64,000 nucleotides of DNA. It comes from Sycon ciliatum (Eukaryota > Porifera > Calcarea > Leucosolenida > Sycettidae). Positions within the stretch are counted from its first letter, which is position 1; every line of letters starts with the position of its first letter. The DNA lies in contig NC_088645.1 in the NCBI RefSeq assembly GCF_964019385.1, positions 6,111,921-6,175,920 on the forward strand, in the 5' to 3' direction. The position numbers and the translations under genes were made by a program. Below are positions 1 to 11,599 of this stretch, one piece after another. The notes below the pieces were generated by a model that was not told the DNA's origin, did not search any database, and worked only from the letters and a program-made list of their open reading frames with translations.

Positions 1-164
1 GAAGCACCAATATCATGGGAAAAGAGGAAATGGAGAAGGGCAGAAGAATGCTAGGTGGGACAAGCATGAATGAAAGCGAAACACAATGGCTTGTGTAAAA
101 ACTTACTAAATAGCACAAAGGTGAAATGACTCAATAGAGAGTTTTACTCTCCTCCTCACCCTAC

Positions 165-3100
165 CTGTATGATCCAGCAGTGTTTGTACAGCTAGCGACC
201 ATGTGACAGTTATGACTGCCTGACGCACACTCATCCACATCCACACAGTCCGTGCCATTACCCGCATAGCCGCTAGCGCAGCGACAATCGTAGCCGCCCG
301 CCGTGTTCAGGCAGGCAGCATTGGCATGGCAATCATGGCCGCCCTCCAAGCACTCGTCGTCGTCGACACACGATTGTCCATCCCCATTGTAACCACCAAT
401 GCAGGAACATGCATAGGAACCAGGGGTATTCATACAAATGGCATTGTTATGGCATGGGCTGCCACTGATGGGATTCAAACATTCGTTGACCTCCGTACAT
501 GATGTGCCATTGCCTGCAGAGAACGCACACATGGTGTGGTACCGGAGGCAAAGCCGAGTCAGAGCAAGCAATACTGGTAACCATGGCAGACAATTTGGCT
601 AGCGCCGGTGACCTAATAACTGCAGCATTTACATACCGGGTAGGCTAACAGCATCGTGAACACCTGATTATACGGGGCTTGAGCCAGCAACCATTTGTTT
701 ACAAAGCACCGCACACACATGTGGTACGGTGGTGCCCCAGCACTTGCCTGTGTATCTTCCACATCAGTACACTCACCAACATATCCACGCCCACAGCTGC
801 AGTCAAAGCCACCCGCAGTGTTGTTACACAGTGCGTTGCCATGACAATCATGGCCGCCCAACGCACACTCATCCAAATCCAGACACTCGGCGGCGGTTCC
901 GGAGCGCACGCTCTCCGCGAAGCCTTGCGCGCAGACGCACGTGAATCCGCCTTCGTAGTTTACGCACATTGCGTTCTCCTGGCATGCATCACCATCGGCG
1001 TTGCTGCTGCTACCACCACCATTGCCACTGATCAAACATTCGTCCACGTCGTCGCAATCCGTACCGTTACCGGCGTAGCCAGGGAGACAGGAGCACGTGT
1101 ACGCGCCCGGCTGGTTCTGGCAGGTGGCGTTGCTATGGCAATCATGGCCGCCGGTGGCACATTCGTCACGATCTTGGCACTGGACACCTAGAGTATAGGA
1201 CAAGAACGGCAAGTACACACACAGCAGAATGCTGCTAGACATGATTCATACGGTATATAAAGGGCAATGGTGGAGGAGTTGGTTGGGACATGAGTAGGGC
1301 GGTCTGTCAATGCACAGCGGCGGTGTATGCTGGACTGGAGAATATCAACAAAAATAGCACCAAGCCACGTTGGTAGATTGCAGTGCAAAATGTCCACAGG
1401 TGCTTGACAGTATTCGACAAGTCAGAGACCATACCTTTTAGTTCATTACTATCTCAGAGAAGACCTCTCCGACCATTCCTCTCCGACCATTCCTCTCCGA
1501 CCATTCCTCTCCGACCATTCCTCTCCGACCATACCTCTCCGACCATTCCTCTCCGACCATACCTCTCACACCATTCCTCTCCGACTATACCTCTCACACC
1601 ATTCCTCTCCGACCATACCTCTCCGACCATTCCTCTCTGATCATACGTTTTAAATTTCAGCATAATCGAGGCATTTTCTGTGACAGACCCTATGCACAAG
1701 CCATATACTAGTACACTGAGTCTTGTTCCCCTCGCTCCCTTGATATTGTGTTCTCCACTTACCATTTCCCATGTAGCCCTCATTGCACGCACACAGGAAA
1801 CCCGGCTCCGCGTCTGTACATGTAGCATTGTCATGGCAACCGTGCAGCATTTCCATGCACTCGTCAACGTTTGTGCAGTTGTCCTGGGCACTGTTGGCAC
1901 GGTAACCTGCAGGGAAGAACCAGAGGAAGACAATATGTTGTTACTGTAAGTCTACATATTTTCGGCCCATTCAAAGTTCGTCCTCCCAGGGCTTAAACAC
2001 ATTTCGGCCGCATAGTACTTCGAGTAGTAGTATTCTTTTATTTATAGTGGAGAAACCAAAACAGGGGATGCCTAATAACAATGGACCGACTGTCGCATCA
2101 AATGTTCGGCCTCCCCGGGCTAAAACACATTTCGGCCGCATCACATTTTCAGCCTGTACTGCTGCCACCTGCATACACTGCCACAGGGGACATTGGAAAA
2201 CAAATTTTCGGCCAAACATGACCAGGCCGAAAATAGCCGAAAATAAATATGCGCCGAATATTTGTAGACTTACGTAGTTGATTTGACTACCTTGTGAAGC
2301 ATGTAGGACTGGCATAGGTATTACATGCCAACCACCTCGATTTGGCCGCTACCGTCCCCGATATCGAGGGTGGTAATAGGCACCCTAAGTACATTTGCCG
2401 CACACCTCACGGCTACAATTGTATACATTTTCATACCTAGGTACAGTATGCCATTGTGCCGATCTCAGGTTTGCAAAGGTTGGCAGGCATGTTGGTTGCA
2501 AGGTCCAACTTGCAAATGTGATGCGACTTCCTGCTAAGACTACTGCACTATCGAAACAGTCACGGCGATTTCGCCGAGAAGCGGGCCAGCCAAGGCTTGA
2601 CCAGGCAAGCCAGGCAGATCAGCCAGTGCAGACAGACCAGATAGTGTCACCTGCAGAGCTTTATAGCACCTACACCCTCTTTGCAGTGTGCACTATGTTT
2701 TTGTTTTCGCTATTCTCTTCTATTCTGTGTAGGCATGTGCACTTTCATAAAAACAATTTAAAACAAAAACAGTCCGCACCTGCTTCACATGAGCAGAAGT
2801 AACTGCCGGGCATATTGTTACACAGTGCATTGACGGGGCACAGGGCGGTCGTGTCTGTACCACCACCACCACCGCCAGTACCAGTACCAGTATGTGCCTG
2901 CTGACACTCATCCACGTCCACACACTGCGTGACTCTGCCATCCCCACTGTACCCACTCCTGCACTGGCACGTGAAAGACCCGATGGTGTTCGTACAGTTG
3001 GCGTTCTGCTGACAGTCGTGCACGCCCACGGCACACTCATCCACATCTGCAGGTGTAGGAGGCATAAGACGGGTACAAGTACGTATGTAAGACCAGGACT

Positions 3101-4738
3101 GACGGAAGCAGTTTTTGATTGGTTCGGCCATACCCTATCCTTTCATACTTTGTGTACAATATGGCACCCCAGCCTTTCATACTGTGTGTACAATATGGCA
3201 GGTACATGTACACACATGACAGAGTTGGTCCGACCATGGCCTGACCAACCGGACCGGTTCCACCGGACCTGAAGACAGTGCTACACATTGGATAACATGC
3301 AGGTTGAGTAGTGAGCACCAGCATAACGGCACCACTCCTACTCCTACTAAGGTGAACAGTGAATCAACAGGCACATGCATGCCCACACCCTGCCGTGTCC
3401 AATATGCCCACACCCTGCCGTGTCCAATATGCCAACACCCTGCCGTGTCCAATATGCCAAGACTGGTTGCAGCGAAGTATCGGAAATTGAGACACTTTGA
3501 TTTCCAGCTAGCATGTTGTTACATTCCTGCTTACTGTGCTACACACCAGGTGATTCTGTGTTATGCTTGATTAGTGACCACGTTACTTTCACGTACATAC
3601 CACGCTAAAGATGAATGTGTGTACCAGGGTGTGCCAGGGGTGTACCCGGGGTGTACCAGGAGTGTACCAGGGGTGTACCAGGGGTGTACCAGGGTATACC
3701 AGGGGTGTACCAGGGGTGTGTCAGGGGTGTACCAGGGGTGCGTCAGGGGTGTACCCGGGGTGTACCCGAGGTGTACCAGGAGTGTACCCGGGGTGCACCC
3801 GGGGTAGAGTTCCTACAGCAAACCTCCACTATTGTATGAAGCGTGTACCTTGGCAGCAGCTTGAGCTGAACGAAATGTCGTCAATGGCAATGTCGTTTCC
3901 AGCTTGCAATGTGTTGGGTGCAATCACTGTGAACATCAGCTGTGTGCGTGTGCATGCAAACAAAGGGACAAACAAAAGAACAAACAAAATGACAGACGGA
4001 CAGACAGACAGACAGACAGGGGTGCCCATATGAATACGGAAAAGTCAGTCTTTTTCCCTACCCATCATCACACTTCTGTGCATACGGAGTTACTCAGTAC
4101 ATGTGCAATAAAACCTGCCCTAACCGAACGCCCCGCTTGGTGCAGCGGAAACTGTCCTGATATGACAAGACTCCGCTTGATCCAGGGATGCACGTTCGAT
4201 CCACTGCACCTTGGTGCACTGATGCAAATTTGTCTGATCAATACAGGATAGGATTCGGCTTGGTACAAGACCCGGCAAACACAAGTCATACTGTACCTGG
4301 AATGTCTGTCCGTTGAAAGCAGGCAAGGCCACTATTGCTGGCATCCACTGATCGCCCTGATGTCCCGTCTTGCTGAAGATAACACTGGTTGTCTGGTTCA
4401 GTGTGATACTGACGTTGAGTGTACCGATGTTGGAACCTTGCATGTGAAGGTAGAATATTAGACTGTAACGGAAAAAGGCAACAATGAGGGTAAGGAAAAA
4501 CAAGATAAGCAAGTGACTGTAAAAGGCTTTCAACACACGCCAAACAGAGTACAGGTAATACCGTATTTGGGAGCTACAGCCATTATATAGTTGCAGAGTG
4601 GTTCAGCCAGAGCCAGCGGTTCAGCTGCACTAACTGATACACCTGTGTGCCACCATCACAACCGTGACATTCTTGTCACGTCATGCAATGAGATATTGCT
4701 AGTGCATGCTAGGCGTACACACACATGCACACACACAT

Positions 4739-4785
<47 letters not shown>

Positions 4786-4814
4786 TACACACACGCACAC
4801 TCACGCACACACAC

Positions 4815-4867
<53 letters not shown>

Positions 4868-7800
4868 CACACACACACACATACACAAACAAACACACAC
4901 AAACACACACACACATTATAATTATCAAATACCTGCAAGGATTTGGTATATTGGCTGACGTTGTCATGTACATGGCTGACAGAAGACTGGCTTGTGTGTT
5001 GGCTGGCAAGTAATTACCCTCCGCATACATGAAGTGACCTACGGCAGAATCACAGTGCAAGAACATCACCATTGCAGTCATAAAATATCAACTCATCACC
5101 CATTGAGCTAAACAACAAAGAGGGGACGGGAGGGGAGTGGTATTGGATCTCTTTAGCCCGAGACGCGTAACTCATTGCCTAGGTCGTAGTCAGCATACTC
5201 CTGTCACCACACCAGCATATGGCCGGCAGAGGTACTACATAGTAAAAAAACCCTGTGAAGATGCGACTGGAGTTATGGTGGTATATGGTCACCACACAAT
5301 ATATGTGCGAGCTACACCCCTGAGCTCCAACTGTATCTACCATACAAAACAGGCAGATAGGCTGATGATTGCGGGTGTGGTTCACAAGCCAATCTCCACC
5401 TCAAACACATTGGACACTTCACCACAGATGTGTTCTTTATCATTCATCTCAACATTGTACCCGGCCCATTCACATCCTTGGCACACCTTCCCACAGTCGG
5501 GCCATCATGAACAGGGCGTACTCTGGACATCAGCAAGCCATTGGAAACGGAAATTCTGGCAACGAAGGAAACACAAGTCTTTTCACTTCACCTCCGATCC
5601 GCAATACACGATCCAAGCAATGGTTGTACGTGGTGTAGTCCAGGGCTGTTCGTGTGTCGCGGGTTGGAGGTGTAGTGAAAAGATGACAAAGCTGCAATGG
5701 AGCTTCAAAGTTCTTAAAAAGACGACACAAGTACAAGCGAAATTGATGACAAACTCACCAGCGCCAGTTTTCACCGTATTGTCAATGAGCGGTCCAGTCT
5801 GTGATGTCGGTGTGCTGCCGGACACACGGAACCAGTCGAACTGGTCGTTCTGCGACTGCGTGAAGTAGTTGTGATTCGCTTCAAATGTCTCCAGTCCGGC
5901 CAAGCACACTGTACATGTATGTGAACACAGGCATTCACAGAGTGAAGGTCCCCGGATTGAGGGAGAGAGAGAGTGAGAGAAAGCGGGCAGTTGTGAAGGA
6001 AAGCTGGAACCGGGACAGGGAGGGTTACCGATGTGAAGAGAAAAATCAATATTGTACAATGCGGCTGAGGAAGAGCTATAGGTAAAGTGCATGATTCAAT
6101 TCAGCTCAACGTGCCCTGCTCGAGGACATTGTGATCACAGACAACAGCGAGTAACATTCATATATCAACTGTCAATCCTTACCATGTTGCAAGACTGGTG
6201 GAGGAATGACAGTTTCTGCGCAGCATATCAGAGGAAGAACAAAACACGACACAGTATTGAGATTTGAGACCTCCGTACCCTCGTGACAAAGCCTGTCAAA
6301 TTTGAACATCCACGCCTGCCAGCAGTACGAGTCCACGCCTGCCAGCAGTACGAGTGTGTGAGCTGTGTATGGCCATGTACTAGAGGTGGAAGCTACTGGT
6401 GTGGACAGTGAAATTCGTTGAGAAGTCAAGCGGCCACGCCGGGTGCTGGCCTGGCAGCCGTGAGCACTGCTGGTCCATGTTTACAGTATGTACGTGAACT
6501 ACAGTGCATGTACGCGCTAAGGCAGTAAGGTCGCCGACCCTGTTCATCCTATCACATTTCAATGTGCACGACAGTCGACAGTACTACCGTAGTGAACTGG
6601 TCTGAGAGCTACCCAGGATGTGTACCCATCATGCATAGAACAAGGAAGCGCTCGCGCTCTGAATGGTGGCACGGTTATTGTTGAAAGGGGTGTGATCAAA
6701 AGGTTTTTGATTTTTTGATATTACTATATTTTCAAGCATTCTCCCTGAGAGGCAAATAGATGCCTATCGAAGGGAGTCTCCTGGGGAAAGGAAGTGAAGG
6801 TAGCTGTTATGACTCGGAGAGGGAGGAGGGGACATCACAAGGTGAAATAATAAAACAGGTGAAAGAGCGCACAGTGCCCCGCTACGTCCCTTTGGTTAGA
6901 ACCCTGCCGTGCATGCAATGCACTCAATGAACACAACTATCTGTTTATACGAATGACCTATGTTAACAGCAGCACTGCCGTTTCCTAAGAACTCTCCAAC
7001 TCCACTGCAGCTCTTTCTTTGCACTTGTAAACACCTTCATTCCCTGAACAGGCTCTCAGCTGCACAAAACGAATGTGAGGACTGCTAATATTTCACCCTT
7101 TGGGCATCATCAGGACATGGCGAAATACTGGCAGCTGTTTCATTCCTCTTGTGCAGCTGAAAGTCTGTTCGGGGGGGGGGGGGGATGGAGGTGTTTACAA
7201 GCACTGTATAGACCCACAACAGCATGGTGTTCATTACCCAAGCAGCACTCTGATGTGAAGTAGAAGTCGTCGATTGCAATGTCTCCAAACTTTCCACTGC
7301 CGACGACACCATCGAAAGCCAGCTGGAGTGCAAGTAAAGAACCAGACGACAGAGTAGCATGGTTATATAATGCTACCACAACTAGTAATGTGTCAGTGAC
7401 CAATGGATAAGACTCAGCAACTGTACAGTAGATACATGTGCATGCACAGCAGCCATGTTACCAATGACAGTGCATGTCTGGTGATGGTAGATCAGGGGGT
7501 TGCAAGACAGGAGGAGGAGGAGGAGGAGGAGGAGGAGGAGGAGGAGGGAGGAATAGGAGGAGGAGGGAGGAATAGGAGGAGGAGGGAGGAATAGGAGGAG
7601 GAGGAGGGAGGAGGAGGGAGGAGGAGGAGGAGGAGGAGGAGGAGGAGGAGGAGGGAGGGAGGGAAAGAGGGAGGAGGAGAAGAAGGAGGAGGGAGAAGGA
7701 GGAGAGAGAAGGAGGAGGGAGAGAAGGAGGAGTAGTAGTAGTAGGAGGAGGAGGAGGAGAAGGAGAAGGAAAAGGGAGAGAAGTATGAGGAAGAGGAAGA

Positions 7801-9225
7801 TGAGGGAAGGAGGAGCAGGAGGAGGAGGAACACGTTGAATGATCTGTGAGAAGCCTGACGTCTACAAGAAATTGTAATGTCAGTATCACATCACCATTCT
7901 CTACACTACAGCATGTCCTGTACCTGGAATGTGTTGTTTGTGCTCATGGGTATCCTTGCTTCCAACCAATCACTGCCTTGCATTCCCTGCCGTGTCCACA
8001 CTGTCTGTGATGTCATTGCTCCACTCGTCGATGACAGTTGTAGCAGACGCACGGTCAAGCTGCCAATCTACAAGCACCACAATCAGCAGACCCCTGTGAT
8101 GTTCACCACATGTGTGGTTATTTTACGAATAAGGTGGAACAAAATAAATAAACAATAATTGCAACTCCGAGTTTCACGCCTTGAGGACTAAACCGTCATT
8201 GTATGGCTATTTTATGTGGCTTCTCAGATATACACTGGGTAAGTTCAGTTATGGAGGTTATGCGAGTAACATCATCTTGGTGAGTCATCGGAACCGCATA
8301 TAGGCTCTATGTATACAGCGCGAGTCGGCGGTTTCCATGGTTTCGCTTGAGCTAGTGCATTTGCCAAAGCGTCTCAAATTGCATAACCGCTATACACTGA
8401 AGTAAGCCCAGTTACGCACTGGATTGGCTAAGCATTATTGTATGGTTGCGCTTGGTGAAATCCGATCCAAAGTGCAGAGCTGGCGCCTTGGACACGTTCT
8501 GATTACATTATTGTGTTTGTACATGTGTATGTCCGGCCGCATTCGTGCCACTTCCAGGCCGTCAGGGGCGTGCAAGTTGAGGACGATAAGTATGCGTGTT
8601 GGGTCGGATTTCACCAAGCACAACTGTACTTCAAGTATCACTAGTGCATGTATTCTTACCTCTGACCCAAACATGCTATACCAGAAGACTGCACTGCACA
8701 AGCCAGGACTGCTCGACGATGTCATGCGATATGACGGTGACATCATCGTTGCGCGATCACCAGGCTTCCGTGGCGATGATGACTCAATGTAGGCGAATAT
8801 GCCGCCCGCCGTCCCCGTGGTGTGGTCATGTTTGGGCCCAGTGACCAGAGTCGACGTCTCTTCATTGGTGAGAAGCCAGTCGAATGTATCCAGTGGTGGT
8901 TGAGCTTGCGTGAAGCTATGCCAGCCATTTTGAAACGTGACTATCCTGGGATTGGTACAGCCTGAAGATTGTACACGACGCAGAGCAAGAAACAATACAA
9001 CATAACCACTGATCGGGTTTACCTGCGCCTCCTGCGCCTCTCTTGTCCTGCTACCTCGTCAACTGATGGAAACCTGTGTTGAGCAGTTTTGAAGCCGACA
9101 CCATGGCGTACATTGTAATTGGTTGCCAGATATGACTAGTGTCTGCTTCCATCGCCTTATCCAGATTTCATCTACAAGAAGCAAACGTGTGTGTGTGTGT
9201 GTGTGCATGCATGCGTGCGTGCGTC

Positions 9226-9284
<59 letters not shown>

Positions 9285-9765
9285 GTGCGTGTGTGCGTGT
9301 GTGCGTGCATGTGGTGGAGGGTAGGAGGTGCATGGCGTTGTCATAGGTAGAGGCTAAGCCGTGGGGATAGAGGCTAAGCCGTGGGGATAGAGTTGCTGGA
9401 CATTCAGCACATGACTGCCACATGATGTCGGCCATGTGGGTTGCAACTCCACTCAACCTCATGTGTCTATGGGTTACATGCTGTCGGCCATGTTGGTTCC
9501 AACTCCACTCAATTCCTGCATCCATGGGTTACTTAACACAGTCTACATGTGAACAGACAGGAATTGTGTTCCACTGCGGGGACCTTACCATTCGGTATAT
9601 TATTGCAGACGCACAGACGTGTCGAAGTTCCCACCGGTGAAACGGTGCAGTTCGAACAACACACGTCTGTCCCACCTATCCGATGTACTGCCCCCGGCGA
9701 TGTGGACAATGCGCACCCTCCGCACACCGACCCTACTAGACACGGTGTTAGTGCAGCGTTCACTA
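165..9765 (-). CDS. MAM- and EGF-repeat extracellular protein, partial
   Basis: Twelve exons on the minus strand: 9765-9589, 8961-8660, 8067-7924, 7322-7238, 5908-5759, 5038-4933, 4462-4297, 3939-3849, 3046-2780, 1906-1763, 1187-777 and 513-165. All have AG/GT borders and compatible phases, giving about 797 codons. Order: a Cys-rich segment of about 59 codons (9765-9589), MAM domain A (8961-7238), MAM domain B (5908-3849), then EGF repeats. MAM marks include FDW, GP-DHT, FWY and the closing DIAIDD motif. The EGF part has nine repeats starting [15 protein letters not shown] and similar, with Asn in the calcium-binding pattern; the ninth is cut by the last visible intron (phase 2). MAM and cbEGF domains mediate extracellular adhesion or matrix contacts. 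Neither the start codon nor the stop is in view, so 5' exons lie upstream of 9765 and 3' exons lie beyond the left edge. The MAM/EGF assignment is firm; the Cys-rich first exon is the least certain. Confidence 0.93.
1455..1640. repeat. 14-bp minisatellite (CTCTCCGACCATTC)n
   Basis: About a dozen degenerate copies of a 14-bp pyrimidine-rich unit lie in the intron between the EGF exons 1906-1763 and 1187-777. Open frames across it are repeat artefacts. Confidence 0.9.
1943..2275. mobile_element. MITE with TACTGTAAGTCTACA-type ends
   Basis: Imperfect terminal inverted repeats: TGTAAGTCTACA at the left and TGTAGACTTACG at the right, each followed inward by TTTTCGG-type sequence. There is no coding capacity. 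The interior repeats a 'CGGCC..GGGCTaAAACACATTTCGGCCGCAT' theme twice, suggesting a composite. A related copy lies at 56551-56747. It sits in an EGF-gene intron. Confidence 0.7.
3618..3806. repeat. 10-bp minisatellite (GTACCAGGGGT)n
   Basis: Degenerate tandem units of about 10 bp (variants of accaggggtgt and acccggggtgt). It lies just 3' on the minus strand of the last exon of MAM domain B (3939-3849), in the following intron. Confidence 0.9.
4711..4916. repeat. (AC)n microsatellite
   Basis: Long (AC)n tract with occasional GC or AT interruptions. It lies in the intron between MAM-B exons 5038-4933 and 4462-4297, ending 17 bp from the donor of exon 5038-4933. Confidence 0.97.
6393..6577. mobile_element. 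MITE, family with GTCGTGGACATGGAAATCC ends
   Basis: Diverged copy of a family also seen at 27936-28176, 29668-29838 and in two halves around 42520-42979. The ends are inverted (left gtggacagtgaaatt, right aatgtgcacgacagt) and the interior carries the shared ggtgctggcctggcagccg-like block. It lies in the intron between MAM-A and MAM-B of the EGF/MAM gene. Confidence 0.65.
7509..7830. repeat. (GGA)n purine tract
   Basis: Over 300 bp of almost pure purine (GGA/GGGA/GAA) on the plus strand. It is the polypyrimidine-rich intron between MAM-A exons 8067-7924 and 7322-7238. Strong strand asymmetry makes it a candidate H-DNA former. Confidence 0.95.
8441..8627. mobile_element. MITE, TACAGTTGTGCTTGGTGAAATCC ends
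   Basis: Terminal inverted repeats of roughly 30 bp (left gttgcgcttggtgaaatcc, right ggatttcaccaagcacaac) ending in TA. A second copy lies at 25737-25920. It lies 33 bp from the donor of the MAM-A exon ending at 8660. Confidence 0.8.
9187..9309. repeat. (GT)n microsatellite
   Basis: A tract of TG dinucleotides with cg interruptions, in the intron upstream of MAM-A. Confidence 0.95.
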
Positions 9766-9769
9766 CTGC

Positions 9770-10060
9770 ACAACACAGCATGGACACAACACGCACACAA
9801 CACAGCATGCACACAACACGCACACAACACAGCATGGACACAACACGCACACAACACAGCATGGACACAACACGCACACAACACGCACACAACACGTACA
9901 CAATATGGACACGGTATGAACACAGCATGGGCACAGTATGAACACAGCATGGGCATAGCATCATGGGCATAGCATTGGCATAGCATGGACACAACATGGG
10001 CATAGCATCATGGGCACAACATGGACACAACATGGACACAACATGGACACAATGAATGAA
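9770..10060. repeat. Minisatellite of ACACAGCATGGACACAACACG type
   Basis: Degenerate tandem units of about 22 bp, then shorter ones, ending next to the acceptor of the Cys-rich exon at 9765. On the minus strand it supplies the pyrimidine- and GT-rich sequence before that acceptor. Confidence 0.85.
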
Positions 10061-10377
10061 ACAAAAACAGCAGAACAGATAACAAGAGTCAGAGCTTTGT
10101 AACATGGAAATTGTGGGCACAAGTTATGCGATCGAGTCCACCAACTAAACCAGATTTTGAACAGTCAGACATGCACAATCTAGCACAAAACTGACAAGGA
10201 GTACTGAGACATTCCACGGCAAGAAACCCCCATTCCATGCTACAATTTTTTTCCTTGGCTCACCATCTGAGTTCGTAAAGAGTCAGATCGTCCTTCTTTA
10301 CAGGAAAAGGGAGCTGAGAAAGTCAAATGTCAGGTAAAGCTGCATAGGATACTCAGGTCTCCCACCTTTTTTGCCAG

Positions 10378-10662
<285 letters not shown>

Positions 10663-10669
10663 CAGGCTA

Positions 10670-11599
10670 AAAATAGTGGCGGTCAATTCATCAGCCTTGC
10701 AAGCAGTTGAATGGTGTAATCCCAGCACAAGTTGCTATGTCTAACATAGCTGTTCAATATCCTCGCTTCCGCGATGGGCAGGTCTGAGGTCTGAGGTGTG
10801 TGTATTATTATTATTATTCTTATGAAATGACCCAAAGCCAGGCAATATGCCTATCGAGGGTATAATGTGTTCATGAGTGGTACCAGCTTCAGAATACTAG
10901 TATATGTACTGCTAGTGTTCTCTGTTGGCAGAGCATACAGTACGGTACTTATGCCAATACAAAATGAAGCCTGTCAGGGATGTCTCTGCGTGTCTTATGC
11001 AATCATGTTGTGTAGCCACCAACCTAAACACACACACATACCATGCATAGAGATTAGGTCGGTCAAAAACGGATCGAACAAAGGGAAGGTTGATCATCTC
11101 AGGGCGAGGAAATTGCATGAGTTGACGAACCATCCAGATTTTGCAGGAGCTTTCAAAACGTTATGTAGGAGCTCTTCGGAACATGCTAATGAGTATTGTC
11201 CTTCTGTAAAGTGTAATGATCATGTTCATCATACCCATACCTTGTTGAACGCTGAATAATACACCGACAAGTAACCAGATGTAGTTCAACGAGCCGCTGC
11301 GACGAGTAGCAGTGCTGTCCGCGTCCATTGCTTACTGCTCTGCGCTGCACTGTCTGTAGACTCTACCAGTCTCGATCCTCCTCGTGCTGGGTACAATCGC
11401 TAGAGAAACCCGATCCCGTCCCGACGAAAACTAAGCGCATAGCGCGCCTTTGACTCAAGCGAGCGCTAGCACGGATCAGCTATCCCGGTTCACTACGTAG
11501 TCCATGGACCAGATGGACCAGATGGACTTTGGACTCTCTGTAGCCTTCTGGTTCAAAGATTCATGAAGCAAGAAATTCGCCAACAAACTGGCAAAGAAG
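10670..11599. other. Intergenic or intronic stretch, no gene seen
   Basis: No recognisable exon. At 10803-10862 a (TTA)n run followed by a short conserved block resembles the 3' end of a LINE in minus orientation, similar to the tail at about 46980. The open frame at 10867-11259 has no recognisable motif. Whether this is intergenic or a 5' intron of the EGF/MAM gene cannot be told. Confidence 0.5.

Noticed and set aside
4591-5081. Long His/Thr and Cys/Val open frames on both strands
   Set aside because: Direct translation of (AC)n; the same occurs at 9059-9525, 10330-10744, 16859-17257, 23672-24138, 33922-34460, 55311-55696 and 57484-58045.
9533-10120. Frames of 117-195 codons with CVHAV or THNTAWTQ repeats
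   Set aside because: Minisatellite translation, except the in-frame Cys-rich exon 9765-9589, which is kept as part of the EGF/MAM gene.
10867-11259. 130-codon plus-strand frame with a hydrophobic N-terminus
   Set aside because: No recognisable motif, no splice support, and overlapping repetitive sequence; not enough to call a gene.
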